Source of the DNA: Paracoccaceae bacterium
Lineage (GTDB): Bacteria > Pseudomonadota > Alphaproteobacteria > Rhodobacterales > Rhodobacteraceae
DNA length: 64,000 nt
Assembly (NCBI GenBank): GCA_014872875.1
Contig: WKFI01000019.1
Coordinates: 248,001-312,000 of the forward strand
Direction: 5' to 3'
Below the pieces are notes generated by a model, which did no database searches, had not been told where the DNA came from, and saw nothing but the letters and a program-made list of their open reading frames with translations. Below, piece after piece: positions 33,893-45,952 of this stretch; the first letter of the stretch is position 1, and every line of letters starts with the position of its first letter. Made by a program: the position numbers and the translations under genes.

Positions 33893-36358
33893 TCAGGTCG
33901 GCAGGTATTTCTCGGACCAGCTTTCTCCGGCCGCCCCACTGTCGATCATATCCGTGATCTGGGCGTCTGAGTATCCCACCCGCTCCAGAATGACACGCGT
34001 GTCGGCCCCGTACTTTGGCGCGGGTCCTGGGATCGTGATGACACCGCTTTGCGGGCGCACCGCGTTTGGTGCCACAAGATCGCACCAGCGACCCATAGGA
34101 TGCTGGTCGTGTCGAATGACCCTGAATGTGGATTGGGTAAGGTCAATCTCGTCCACGCTTTCCAGCTGCAGCGACGCGTCCCGAGTGTCGTGAAGTGAAG
34201 CCATGGGAACCACTGTGGCTGACCCGTAGGTCAGGTGTTCACGCCAATGGGCCAACGGCTTGGTCCGGAACCGCTCGGACAAAGCCGCGTGCAGCTCCAC
34301 GTCCGGCAACTCCGCCAGATCGGCCAGATCCGAAACCCGTGCAAGAGCCGCTGACCGGTCCGTCGGAGCAGCGAAAAAGAACCAATCATCTGACGCCTGA
34401 TAGCAATGGTAAAACGGCCCCCAGCCCAGAGCCTCGCGCCCGGATGGCTCGTCAAAGGGTTCGCGTCCATCATAGTCATACATGAACTGCGCTTGGATCA
34501 AGTTGCCCGCCCCGGCAAGTGAGGCACGGGCCACACCGCCCTGTCCGGTCTCCTGCAATCGCAGCAACGCCGCGCCCAGCGCGACACAGGCACAGAAGCC
34601 GGTCAGAACGTCAATCGTCCCAAAGTGGGCGTGCTCCTCGGGTGTCTCCATCCCCCCGCCAAAGCGTACCATGACACCGGTTGCGGCTTGTGCCAAATCG
34701 TCATAGCCCAAATGATCGGATTTCGGACCTCGCATCGGTCCGCCAAATGCGTCCAGCTGCACCAGGATCAGCCTTGGATTGATCTGTGCTAGGCGGTCCG
34801 GGGAGAGGCCCAACCTGTCACGCTGTTCGTCGGTGCCATTCATGGTAATCACATCCGCATGGGCGATCAGCCTGGCCAACGCGTCCTGCCCGGCTTCGGT
34901 CCGAAGGTTCAGCAGGACACTTTCCTTTCCTCGTTGTGCGTGGACACCGAAAACAACCGTGTTCCAAGGATCTACCGATGGTTCGACCGGCTGCACCAGA
35001 GTAACCTCCGCCCCATAGCGTGCCAGGGTCGAACCGATGGTTGGACCGGCAATAACATTGGTCAGGTCCAGCACCTTGAGGCCCTTTAACCAACCCCCGG
35101 TTCCCTGCCCGCCTGAGCGACGTTCGGGCGCGGCCAACAGAGTCTTCATATCCGCCGGAGTCGCGGGGGTTTTGTCAGCAGCACCGGGATCACCTGCAAG
35201 CCACGCCACGTTCCCCATCTGACGCATGGTGCCGCGCTGGGTTCCTTCGACCTGTAGTACCAGCCCTGAAGCCAGCGCATGCGGATCCGCCAACCATTCC
35301 TGACTGAACCGTTGCGCCGTGGCCGGAGCCTTGGCCGTACCGAACAGTTCTTCCCATTCGTGACTGGGTCGCGTCAGAAAGGCCTGTTTCATCGCCGTGG
35401 ACACTCGGGCGCGATCCGACGGTCCAACCGGATAGTTCCGCATCGACCATTCCGCCGGCCAGTCCTGCGTGTCCAGATAGGCCGAGAAATCGGGCAGCTC
35501 GTCTGCCAGATCCTTCAAACCCAGCGTCTCCAACACACGTCTTGGGTGGGTCGCAACCGATCCCGAAACAACATAAAAACCCCGTCCATCGGCGCAGGTA
35601 TAGGTGCGATAGAACGGATCAAGAAATTCGGACAGCGCCTCGAAGCTGAGGTTCATCGGCAGGCCCTGAGACGCACGCCGGTCCAATTCGACCTCGCGGG
35701 GAGACTTGTAGCGTTCCGGATAATCCTCGACCTGCTCACAGTTATAGACCAACCCTTCAAGAAGGGCCGAAGCCAGAGGCACCTCGATATGGTCCCCGCC
35801 ATTGCGGTCCCGCGCAGCCAGCGCAAACTGCACCGCCATCGCCCCGAAGCTTGCCCCATAAGCCGAAGCAAGTGTCAGCGGTGTGAAGGATGGGTTGATC
35901 CCCATCAGGCGCCGGTTCAACCCCATATCCGTGAATTGGCCGGTATAGGCGGCGATCACGGCTTCCCAAGCTGGCAAATGCGCCAACTCAGGGTCAGTCG
36001 ACGCAAAACCCGGCAACGACAGATAGATCAGCTGGTCATTCACTGTACGCAACCGATCGGGCCCCAAACCCAGACGATCCATTACGCCGGGACGAAAGTT
36101 CTCGATCAACACATCGGCGCGTTTGACCAGTTCGACAGCTGCGTCGCGTCCCGCATCGGATTTCAAGTCCAACGTCAGAGTTTTCTTGCCCCGTGACAGC
36201 ATGTCAAAGGCCGGGTCGTCGAAACGCGGGCCTTGTGGCGGGTCGATGCGGATCACCTCGGCCCCCAAATCGGCCAACATCATCCCAACCAAAGGACCGG
36301 CAAGATAATGGCCAAAGTCGAGCACACGAATATGAGAGAGCGGGCGTGTATCGGTCAT
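33893..36358 (-). CDS. Tandem CaiB/BaiF-like family III CoA-transferase, catalytic Asp absent in both halves
   Basis: An 821-residue protein made of two CaiB/BaiF domains. Domain 1 (residues about 8-380) opens with IRVLDFGHYLAGPLVGMMLADLGAEV (read as motif), has GKKTLTLDLKSDAGR and DVLIENFRPGVMDRLG. Domain 2 (about 405-800) opens with LKVLDLTNVIAGPTIG. Family III enzymes use an Asp in a VSxxD segment (Asp169 in formyl-CoA transferase). Here the equivalent residues read as Ser197 (VPLASALL) and Gly616 (ASLAGAGN), so neither half has it. Such a tandem chain could be a scaffold, a lyase or racemase relative, or use another nucleophile. ATG at 36358 chosen; divergent LysR gene lies 107 bases away. 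Confidence 0.8.
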   Translation of the reverse strand: MTDTRPLSHIRVLDFGHYLAGPLVGMMLADLGAEVIRIDPPQGPRFDDPAFDMLSRGKKTLTLDLKSDAGRDAAVELVKRADVLIENFRPGVMDRLGLGPDRLRTVNDQLIYLSLPGFASTDPELAHLPAWEAVIAAYTGQFTDMGLNRRLMGINPSFTPLTLASAYGASFGAMAVQFALAARDRNGGDHIEVPLASALLEGLVYNCEQVEDYPERYKSPREVELDRRASQGLPMNLSFEALSEFLDPFYRTYTCADGRGFYVVSGSVATHPRRVLETLGLKDLADELPDFSAYLDTQDWPAEWSMRNYPVGPSDRARVSTAMKQAFLTRPSHEWEELFGTAKAPATAQRFSQEWLADPHALASGLVLQVEGTQRGTMRQMGNVAWLAGDPGAADKTPATPADMKTLLAAPERRSGGQGTGGWLKGLKVLDLTNVIAGPTIGSTLARYGAEVTLVQPVEPSVDPWNTVVFGVHAQRGKESVLLNLRTEAGQDALARLIAHADVITMNGTDEQRDRLGLSPDRLAQINPRLILVQLDAFGGPMRGPKSDHLGYDDLAQAATGVMVRFGGGMETPEEHAHFGTIDVLTGFCACVALGAALLRLQETGQGGVARASLAGAGNLIQAQFMYDYDGREPFDEPSGREALGWGPFYHCYQASDDWFFFAAPTDRSAALARVSDLADLAELPDVELHAALSERFRTKPLAHWREHLTYGSATVVPMASLHDTRDASLQLESVDEIDLTQSTFRVIRHDQHPMGRWCDLVAPNAVRPQSGVITIPGPAPKYGADTRVILERVGYSDAQITDMIDSGAAGESWSEKYLPT

Positions 36359-36465
36359 GTAAGATCCTTGAGAGTGATGTCCATGCATCAGGTTTTCAGG
36401 GATGATAGCGACCACCACCGGCTTGAACACTGGACAAGAATCTATGCGCTCCCTAACAAAATACT

Positions 36466-37377
36466 ATGGAACAACCTGCCCACAACATTGCTGGATCTCT
36501 GAATGCGCTACTGGTTCTGGAAGTCGCGGTGCGCCATTCCAGCCTTTCCCGTGCAGCCAAGGAACTTGGGCTCAGTCAACCCGCTGTTTCCCGCCATATC
36601 TCGACTCTGGAAGGGCGTTTGGGCCAACCGCTGTTTCAGCGCAACAACAACCGGATTGTGCCGACCCCAAACGCCCAACGGCTTGCGGATGCGGTGGCTT
36701 TGGGTCTGGGACATGTGGATCAGACCTGGGTTGATATATCGGCCCCGCCAGATCGCGGCGAAATCACCCTGGCCTGCACCTTCGGCTTTGCCGATCAGTG
36801 GCTGATGCCACGATTTTCGGATTTGCGCGCGCATATGGGGGACACACGGGTGAGGGTCGTTACGACCGATCAGTTAGGCGCAATCGACCTGTCATGGCTG
36901 GATGTTGCGGTGGTCTGGGACGTCGCGGCTACGCCTGATCGCCCCTATTTTCCCTTAATCCGGGACGAAGCATTCCCGATTTGCAGCCCGGCGTTTCTGG
37001 CCCGCCACCCTGAAGCCTGCGAAGATCTGAGCCGCATTCCCGCAGACGTATTTCTTCATTTCGACACTGGGCGCAGCGGTTTTCTGACATGGAATGCCTG
37101 GTTTGCACGTGTCGGCCTAAAACCCCCGAAATTCGGGAAAAGCACGGAATTCGATGCTTATCCGTTCCTGTTGCAGTCGGTGCGACGTGGCGAAGGAATC
37201 GGGCTGGGCTGGACTGGGCTCGTTGACCAGGCATTGGAGGATGGAGAGGTTCTGCGATTGGGTCCCACTGCCTCCAGCCGGGAGGCATCATACTATGTCC
37301 AACACAGGCCGTTTCTGAAACAAGATGCCAGCCTGCAATTCCTGTTGGACTGGTTCAGGGCCAATTCGAACCTGTGA
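36466..37377 (+). CDS. LysR family regulator
   Basis: A 303-residue LysR protein: ALLVLEVAVRHSSLSRAAKELGLSQPAVSRHISTLE is the winged-helix segment, then an effector domain (TLACTFGFADQWLMPRFSDL). GcvA/AmpR-like group. Divergent from the tandem CaiB gene with a 107-base gap, the usual place for the regulator of a target operon, so it probably controls that gene. Converges on the MmcQ-like gene with nine bases between. Confidence 0.9.
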   Translation: MEQPAHNIAGSLNALLVLEVAVRHSSLSRAAKELGLSQPAVSRHISTLEGRLGQPLFQRNNNRIVPTPNAQRLADAVALGLGHVDQTWVDISAPPDRGEITLACTFGFADQWLMPRFSDLRAHMGDTRVRVVTTDQLGAIDLSWLDVAVVWDVAATPDRPYFPLIRDEAFPICSPAFLARHPEACEDLSRIPADVFLHFDTGRSGFLTWNAWFARVGLKPPKFGKSTEFDAYPFLLQSVRRGEGIGLGWTGLVDQALEDGEVLRLGPTASSREASYYVQHRPFLKQDASLQFLLDWFRANSNL

Positions 37378-37386
37378 TCAGTCCGT

Positions 37387-37749
37387 TCAACCGTCGCGGT
37401 GTGGCCAGGTTGACTGCAATTTCTTGGGCAGCTTTGCACGGATTTCATCATAGGCAACGGCCAGGCGGTGGACCAATTCATCCTCAGGTGTTTCCCAACC
37501 CAGATTGACCCAGCTTTTGTGAAAATATGGCGCCTTGCGGGCGCGGCCGGTTTCGATCAAAAGCTCCGCCGTTTCCACATCCGGGCATTTCACCGAGACG
37601 CCCGGCAGTTTGGCACCGATACAAGCAAACATCTTGCCCCCGATCTTCCAAGCATCATGTCCGCCACCCCAAGGGTCGGACTTCTCGGCCCCGGGAAACT
37701 GGCTGCAAATGGCGTTGATCCGGTCGCGTGCTATGGCCTCATCGGTCAT
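37387..37749 (-). CDS. MmcQ/YjbR family DNA-binding-like protein
   Basis: A 120-residue protein of the MmcQ/YjbR (CyaY-like fold) family: FPGAEKSDPWGGGHDAWKIGGKMFACIG and KCPDVETAELLIETG, YFHKSWVNLGW. ATG at 37749 chosen, upstream codons lie in the katG terminator region. Family role is uncertain; some members bind DNA weakly. It is downstream of the katG terminator on the same strand and probably has its own promoter. Confidence 0.85.
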   Translation of the reverse strand: MTDEAIARDRINAICSQFPGAEKSDPWGGGHDAWKIGGKMFACIGAKLPGVSVKCPDVETAELLIETGRARKAPYFHKSWVNLGWETPEDELVHRLAVAYDEIRAKLPKKLQSTWPHRDG

Positions 37750-37800
37750 GGAAATGGCTCCTTTGTTTTTCCATAACCTGCCCTCAGCCGATCCCAAAAC

Positions 37801-37830
37801 AAAATCGGGGCCTCGAAAGACCCCGATTTT
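37801..37830 (-). terminator. Rho-independent terminator of katG
   Basis: On the - strand AAAATCGGGG (37830-37821) pairs with CCCCGATTTT (37810-37801), loop ten bases, followed by GTTTTGGG. Lies 19 bases after the katG stop. AAAA/TTTT ends make it partly symmetric, but the neighbouring + strand gene ends 424 bases before it. Confidence 0.75.
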
Positions 37831-37848
37831 TTCTCAAGACAATCCCAG

Positions 37849-40270
<2,422 letters not shown>

Positions 40271-41221
40271 ATGATGAACTTGACTCTCAGACAGCTACGC
40301 TACTTCGAGGCGCTTTCGAGGCATGGCCATTTCGGCCGCGCAGCGGAGGCCTCGGCCATTTCCCAACCGGCATTGTCCGTACAAATCAGGGAGTTGGAGG
40401 AAACGCTGGGGTTACAACTGTTCGAGCGCAGTGCCCGCCAGGTGCGCTTAACCAGCTTTGGCGAAGACTTCGCCATTCGTGTACGTGAAATCTTGCGCTC
40501 GGTCGATGAGCTGGGAGAACTGGCGCGTGCCTCACACAGCGGAATCGTGGGACGGCTGCGGATCGGGGTGATTCCCACCATTGCGCCCTATCTGCTTCCC
40601 CGGATCATACATGACCTGACACAGCAGCATCAGGGACTGGACATCCACATCCGCGAAACGCTGACCAGCAAATTGATGAACGAGCTTTCGGAAGGCCGGA
40701 TCGACATGGCCATCTTGGCCCTGCCGGTGTCGGATCCCGCTTTCACCGAGGTCGAACTGTTCACCGAAGACTTCGTCCTCGTGCGCCCCGAAGGCGACAG
40801 CGACAAGCCAGTCCCCAATGCGGAAATGCTGCGCGAAATGCGGTTGCTGCTGCTGGAAGAAGGCCATTGCTTCCGTGACCAGGCACTTTCGTTTTGCAAC
40901 ATCCAATCCGCCATCCCACGCGAAGCAATGGATGCCAGCTCACTGTCCACTCTGGTACAAATGGTCGGCTCGGGGATCGGTGTTACCCTGATACCGGAAA
41001 TGGCTGTACCGGTGGAAACAAGATCCGCCGAAGTCAGCGTTGCGCGCTTTCCGGATCCGCAACCGACCCGTAGCGTCGGGATGATTTGGCGAAGATCCAG
41101 CCCGATGGCGGGGCAACTGTCCCAAATCGCCGAACTTGTTCGATACTCAGCGAAAGCGGTGCGTCACAAACATGGTCGGTTCCAGAGTGCTGAAACCCAG
41201 ACGAAAGAAAAGGTGGCCTGA
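40271..41221 (+). CDS. oxyR: Hydrogen peroxide-sensing LysR regulator OxyR
   Basis: A 316-residue LysR regulator. N-terminal DNA-binding region MNLTLRQLRYFEALSRHGHF and AISQPALSVQIRELE. The redox-active Cys pair of OxyR is conserved as Cys200 and Cys209 in EEGHCFRDQALSFC, matching Cys199 and Cys208 of Escherichia coli; peroxide forms a disulfide that activates katG transcription. Two adjacent ATGs (40271, 40274) are possible starts. Divergent from katG. Confidence 0.95.
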   Translation: MMNLTLRQLRYFEALSRHGHFGRAAEASAISQPALSVQIRELEETLGLQLFERSARQVRLTSFGEDFAIRVREILRSVDELGELARASHSGIVGRLRIGVIPTIAPYLLPRIIHDLTQQHQGLDIHIRETLTSKLMNELSEGRIDMAILALPVSDPAFTEVELFTEDFVLVRPEGDSDKPVPNAEMLREMRLLLLEEGHCFRDQALSFCNIQSAIPREAMDASSLSTLVQMVGSGIGVTLIPEMAVPVETRSAEVSVARFPDPQPTRSVGMIWRRSSPMAGQLSQIAELVRYSAKAVRHKHGRFQSAETQTKEKVA

Positions 41222-41400
41222 TATCTGGCCGATTTGATCGAAGTCATGCCGCCCCCCGGGCAAAGTGAAGAATCCTGAAACCCGGACCAATCTCCAAAAG
41301 GCATCAAAACCGGTGGTTCAGCTGAATTCCGATCGGCCATATCTTGTAACACAGCAGGTCGATCCATACCTCTCTAATGAAAGACAAGTGGGAGAAACTC

Positions 41401-41718
41401 ATGCAAATTCAGGTTAATACCGACAACTTCATTCATGGCGACGAACGCGTAATCGAGGTGGCGGAAGCCGTCGTCCAGCACGATCTGAACCACCTTGAGG
41501 ACCGGTTGACCCGGGTCGAAGTCCACCTAAAAGATCAGAATGCCGACAAGCATGGTCCCGAACATATTCGCTGCACGATGGAGGCCCGCCCGCGCGGTCT
41601 GGGTCCACTGGCGGCGCATCATGACGCAGCCGACATCCAAGCGGCTTTGAAGGGCGCCGCCAAGAAACTGCGGACACGCCTGACCAGTGAATTCGAGAAA
41701 CTCGACCCGCATCGTTAA
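41401..41718 (+). CDS. HPF/RaiA-like ribosome-associated protein (short form)
   Basis: A 105-residue protein resembling the ribosome hibernation factor family: MQIQVNTDNFIHG, VIEVAEAVVQHDLNHLEDRLTRVEVHLKDQN, and a helix AALKGAAKKLRTRLTSEF. GGGAG six bases before the ATG fixes the start. It would bind the 30S subunit in stationary phase or stress. It lacks the long C-terminal dimerisation domain of the long HPF forms. Its partner on the opposite strand is a cell-wall enzyme; no operon. Confidence 0.8.
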   Translation: MQIQVNTDNFIHGDERVIEVAEAVVQHDLNHLEDRLTRVEVHLKDQNADKHGPEHIRCTMEARPRGLGPLAAHHDAADIQAALKGAAKKLRTRLTSEFEKLDPHR

Positions 41719-41761
41719 AGCGCCAAAATTGCCACGATGGTCCTGATACCCAGGGCCATCG

Positions 41762-43393
41762 TCAGCGATCCAGCGCCTCCAGAATTAGCCCGTCCCGCCC
41801 GTAAGGGTCTTCCCGAAAATGTACCTGACCGTTCTGCACCCATGCGGTCCAATAGGTCAGCATGACTGGCATCGGTTTTGGCAGTTGAACACGCGTGGTT
41901 TTGCCACTGTCCAGAATGGCCTGCATCCGCTCCTGGCTCCAATCCGGATCTCCCTCCATCAGCAGGTTGGCGAACTCGAATGGGTATTCGATCCGGACAC
42001 AGCCGGAACTGAGGTTCCTTTCATTGCGGTCGAACAGACTGCGGTCGTTGGTATCGTGCAGATAGACGGCATAGTCGTTCGGAAACATGAACTTGACCAA
42101 GCCCAGCGCATTATCCGGCCCTGGTTTCTGCACCAACGTCACGCCCGGATTCTGCGCCCCCCAGTTGACAGAACCAGCCGAAACCGGCTGCCCGCTGCTG
42201 TTGCGCACCACATAATTGTTACGTGACAGATATCCGGGATCCTTGCGAATGCGGGGCAGTTTGTCCTTGCGGAAAATCGAAGCCGGCACTGTCCAGGTCG
42301 GATTGAACTCCATATATTCGATTTCATCCCGGAACACAGGCGTCTTGCGATAAGCCGATCCAGTGATCGATCGCGTCGCCCACAGCGTGCCATCGGATTT
42401 GACCAGATAGGTCCGCGGCGCTGCAATGTTGACGATCACGAACTCCTCGTCATCCGTGCGCATCAACCACCGCCCCCGCTCCAGGCTGAGCCGGATCTGA
42501 TTGATCCGATCCTCGACTGTTCGGTTGAGCGAGGCAAAGGTACGCCCGCCGATCACGCCATCCGCTTCCAACCCGTGACGGGCCTGAAAAGCTTTGACAT
42601 CTTCTTGCAAAGCTTCGTCATAGATCCAGGCCGGATCGGTTTCGGCGTCTGAACTTGCCGGAAGGTTGGCTTGGCTCAACACGCCTTCCCTTGCCAAACG
42701 TGCACGCACAGCGGCAACAGCAGGATCCACCATGCCCGGCTTCAATACGTTATCTTCGGGGACTAGCGGCCAATCGCCCTGAGCAGCGAGGTCCCGGTAT
42801 TTGGCGAGAGCGTCGATCAACATGGTGTACTGCGCGTTGCCGATATCGATTTCACGCATGAGCGCGTCAAACCCTTGCCCGTCAACGTAAGACTGCAAGA
42901 CTGCGGCAGTGTCCTGTTCGATCACCGGTTTCGAGAAGTTCCAAGCCTTGTCCAACTGCGCGGGATCGACCTTGCCAAAGACCAATTGATGGATCAGCTT
43001 CACGGCTGCATCGGTGGCAAAGACATCGAATACGGCCTGCTCCACAGCACCACCTGATCGCGCCCTTTCCCGCAATTCAGTCAATCGCGGCAGATGAAAA
43101 TCAGAGGGTTTGAACCCCTGTGCGATACCTCGCTGCAACTCGGCAAACAAAGCCTCGGCAGAAGCATCGTCTCCCCACGCCGGTTCAAATCCGCGCATCT
43201 GATAGAACCTTGGGATCAGTGCGGCAGCATCCAGACTGGTGACATCCTGCGACTGCGACTCGCCTTCGACAAGCGCATCCAGAAGCGCACTGATTTCATC
43301 GGTAACCTGACCCGCCGCAACAGGTTGCGGGACGCTTAAAACAGTTACGGCCAACAAAACTGCGCTTGCACATGTGCGAAAGACTCTGATCAC
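41762..43393 (-). CDS. L,D-transpeptidase (YcbB/LdtD-like) with peptidoglycan-binding domain
   Basis: Exported L,D-transpeptidase, 543 residues. GTG at 43393 chosen, six bases after GGTGGGG; it gives a signal peptide (VIRVFRTCASAVLLAVTVLS, cleaved near AAGQ). Residues about 235-310 hold a peptidoglycan-binding repeat (KAFQARHGLEADGVIGGRTFASLN), then the YkuD catalytic domain with HDTND and SSGCVRI (nucleophile Cys). Makes 3-3 cross-links in the periplasm. The scaffold domain (residues 40-230) matches the YcbB group. It is 75 bases from the murein transglycosylase gene on the same strand, so the pair is likely co-expressed. Confidence 0.92.
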   Translation of the reverse strand: MIRVFRTCASAVLLAVTVLSVPQPVAAGQVTDEISALLDALVEGESQSQDVTSLDAAALIPRFYQMRGFEPAWGDDASAEALFAELQRGIAQGFKPSDFHLPRLTELRERARSGGAVEQAVFDVFATDAAVKLIHQLVFGKVDPAQLDKAWNFSKPVIEQDTAAVLQSYVDGQGFDALMREIDIGNAQYTMLIDALAKYRDLAAQGDWPLVPEDNVLKPGMVDPAVAAVRARLAREGVLSQANLPASSDAETDPAWIYDEALQEDVKAFQARHGLEADGVIGGRTFASLNRTVEDRINQIRLSLERGRWLMRTDDEEFVIVNIAAPRTYLVKSDGTLWATRSITGSAYRKTPVFRDEIEYMEFNPTWTVPASIFRKDKLPRIRKDPGYLSRNNYVVRNSSGQPVSAGSVNWGAQNPGVTLVQKPGPDNALGLVKFMFPNDYAVYLHDTNDRSLFDRNERNLSSGCVRIEYPFEFANLLMEGDPDWSQERMQAILDSGKTTRVQLPKPMPVMLTYWTAWVQNGQVHFREDPYGRDGLILEALDR

Positions 43394-43467
43394 TTGAAAC
43401 CCCACCAATAGACATCCACCCAAACTGTAGCGCGATATGTGGTAGTCACAAAGAGTTTTGGGCCGGC

Positions 43468-44703
43468 TTATCCGCGCAGCTTGGATTTCATCCCGGCATC
43501 AGGGAAACAGGTGGCGGCCTGACCGGTGCTTTCCTGCCAACGCCCGATGGAACGACGTGTCTTGAACCCGGCCAATCCATCCGCTCCGCCGACATCATGT
43601 CCCTTTCGCTCCAAGGCCCGCTGCATCGAGGCCACGTCGGAGCGATTCAATCCCCCGACCTTGCCCCAACTTGCAGCGAAATCGCCGACGCCATATTGGA
43701 TACGATCCCCCACATGTCCCACGAACAAAGCGTAAAGGTCGCTCTTGTTGTATTCCTTGAGAACATAGAAATTGGGGGTGACTATGAAAGCGGGACCATA
43801 CCGCCCAGCAGGCATCAGAAGATACCCCGGCGCCTTGCGTTCATGCGCCGGAAAAGGACGGCCTGAGACACGGGTGATTCCCATCTTCTCCCACTCGGCA
43901 ATCGGACGACCAAGATCCGGACCTTCCAACGCACAGGAGATCGACGCCGGCACGCGCACCTCAAATCCCCAATCGCGTCCCGTGACCCAGCCATGCTGGT
44001 CCAAGTAATGGGCTATCGAGGCAATAGTATCCACTTCGGATTCCCAAATGTCAGACTTGCCATCACCATTTCCGTCCGCCGCATATTGCAAAAAGTTGGA
44101 AGGCATGAATTGCGGCTGACCAAGGGCACCTGCCCAACTGCTTTTCAGTTTGCCGCCCAGGGCGTGTCCCTGTTGGGCAATGACAAGGGCAGCTATCAAT
44201 TCACGTTCAAAATACTCGGCCCTCGTGCTCATGAACGCTTTGGTCCCCAGAACCTGAAACGCGTCATGCCGGATCGCAACACGTCCATATCCGCTTTCCC
44301 GTCCCCAGATGCCCAGAATGATACGCCCTGGCACCCCGGTCTGCTTTTCAACCCTTGCCAAAGTGGCGGCATGGCGTTTCGCCATTTGCCGCCCGACCGA
44401 GGTCGCCCCGTCAACCGATCCGCGATTGAAATATTTTCCCGGCGATCCGAATTCGGCCTGCCGTTGTTTTTTGGGCGTTTTGGGCTTCGTTCCCGGCGGG
44501 ACAAGATCTGGCAGGTCCCAGTTCAGAGTAACGCCGGAAAAAGCCACTTCGAAAGTCTTGCGCGACACACCCGCCGCTTTGGCTTGCGGCCAGACCTCCT
44601 GAGCCAACCAGGCCTGAAATTGCTTTTCGACGGCACTTCGGTTCTGCGACCACGCCAACCCCGGAAGCAATAACAAACAGGACACAAGCAGGACGCGCAG
44701 CAA
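43468..44703 (-). CDS. Lytic murein transglycosylase (MltB family) with peptidoglycan-binding domain
   Basis: A 411-residue murein hydrolase of the MltB type. TTG start at 44703 has GGAGGAAA six bases upstream and gives a signal peptide (LLRVLLVSCLLLLPGLAWS); a longer frame would run into the cysK promoter. Catalytic Glu in WGRESGYGRV; the substrate-groove motifs AGALGQPQFMPSNFL and DGNGDGKSDIW are clear. C-terminal residues 350-405 hold a peptidoglycan-binding repeat (DVASMQRALERKGHDVGGADG). Cleaves glycan strands to anhydromuropeptides. Partner of the L,D-transpeptidase downstream. Confidence 0.92.
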   Translation of the reverse strand: MLRVLLVSCLLLLPGLAWSQNRSAVEKQFQAWLAQEVWPQAKAAGVSRKTFEVAFSGVTLNWDLPDLVPPGTKPKTPKKQRQAEFGSPGKYFNRGSVDGATSVGRQMAKRHAATLARVEKQTGVPGRIILGIWGRESGYGRVAIRHDAFQVLGTKAFMSTRAEYFERELIAALVIAQQGHALGGKLKSSWAGALGQPQFMPSNFLQYAADGNGDGKSDIWESEVDTIASIAHYLDQHGWVTGRDWGFEVRVPASISCALEGPDLGRPIAEWEKMGITRVSGRPFPAHERKAPGYLLMPAGRYGPAFIVTPNFYVLKEYNKSDLYALFVGHVGDRIQYGVGDFAASWGKVGGLNRSDVASMQRALERKGHDVGGADGLAGFKTRRSIGRWQESTGQAATCFPDAGMKSKLRG

Positions 44704-44854
44704 CTCGGATTTCCTCCAATCATAGGGGGTTGCTGGCGATCTTAACCCATTCGCGCGCGCAGGGAAGGGCGCAAAAAGGGCAAGACATGGCTGTGTCATA
44801 TCAATTTGGCCTGACCTGTGGCAGGCTGGGTCAGCAATCAACCGGGAGGATGCA

Positions 44855-45925
44855 ATGGCTATCAGATCCACACAAGGGCGCGGGCGCCTTTACGACAGCG
44901 TGCTTGATACGGTGGGCGACACGCCTTGCATCCGCGTCGCAAAGATCGCTCCGCCACATGTAAATGTTTATGTCAAATTTGAAGCGTTCAACCCCGCGGG
45001 ATCGGTCAAGGATCGCTTGGCCCTGAACATCATCGAGGCCGCCGAACGCGAAGGCCGCCTGAAACCGGGACAAACTGTTGTCGAGGCGACATCGGGCAAC
45101 ACCGGCATCGGGTTGGCCATGGTATGCGCGGCGAAAGGATATCCGTTGGTGGTCACCATGGCCGAAAGCTTTTCGGTCGAACGCAGAAAACTGATGCGAT
45201 TTCTGGGTGCCAAGGTCGTTCTGACACCAAAGGCCCAGAAAGGGTTTGGCATGTATACCAAGGCCAAGGAACTGGCCGAGGAAAACGGCTGGTTTTTGGC
45301 CAGCCAGTTCGAAACAGCGGCCAATGCCGACATCCACGAAAACACCACTGCGCGTGAAATCCTGGGCGATTTCAACGGGCAAAAGCTGGATTACTGGATC
45401 ACCGGCTATGGCACAGGCGGAACCGTTTCCGGCGTGGCACGAGTACTGCGCAAAGAAAGCCCTGACACCAAGATCATCCTGACGGAACCCGCCAATGCAG
45501 CCATCGTTGGGTCTGGGTACGTGAACACCCGCAACGCAGATCATCAGCCAACGGAAAGTCACCCGAATTTCGAGCCGCACCCGATCCAGGGCTGGACACC
45601 TGATTTCATACCCTGGGTGCTGCAAGAGGCGCTGGACAAGTCCTATTACGACGAACTGATCCCGATTGCAGGCAGCGAAGGTATCGCTTGGTCGCGCCGG
45701 CTTGCAGCGGAGGAAGGCATCTTTACAGGGGTTTCGGGTGGATCGACGTTTGCAACTGCGATGCACGTGGCCAAGGACGCACCCGAGGGAGCAACCCTTC
45801 TGGTGATGCTACCCGATACTGGCGAAAGGTATCTCTCTACCCCTCTGTTCGACGGCATTGAAGACGTGATGACCGAAGAGGAACAGGCGATTTCGATGTC
45901 TACGCCTTCGGCCCAGATGACCTAG
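44855..45925 (+). CDS. cysK: Cysteine synthase A
   Basis: O-acetylserine sulfhydrylase of the PLP fold type II family, 356 residues, about 40 more than Escherichia coli CysK because of a longer C-terminus. PLP Lys52 in NPAGSVKDR; substrate loop VEATSGNTGIG; phosphate loop TGYGTGGTVSGV; C-terminal GVSGGSTFATAMH. GGGAGG precedes the ATG. Makes L-cysteine from O-acetylserine and sulfide. Single gene with a bidirectional terminator behind it. Confidence 0.93.
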   Translation: MAIRSTQGRGRLYDSVLDTVGDTPCIRVAKIAPPHVNVYVKFEAFNPAGSVKDRLALNIIEAAEREGRLKPGQTVVEATSGNTGIGLAMVCAAKGYPLVVTMAESFSVERRKLMRFLGAKVVLTPKAQKGFGMYTKAKELAEENGWFLASQFETAANADIHENTTAREILGDFNGQKLDYWITGYGTGGTVSGVARVLRKESPDTKIILTEPANAAIVGSGYVNTRNADHQPTESHPNFEPHPIQGWTPDFIPWVLQEALDKSYYDELIPIAGSEGIAWSRRLAAEEGIFTGVSGGSTFATAMHVAKDAPEGATLLVMLPDTGERYLSTPLFDGIEDVMTEEEQAISMSTPSAQMT

Positions 45926-45952
45926 AGGTAAATACCGCGGACCAAACACAAA

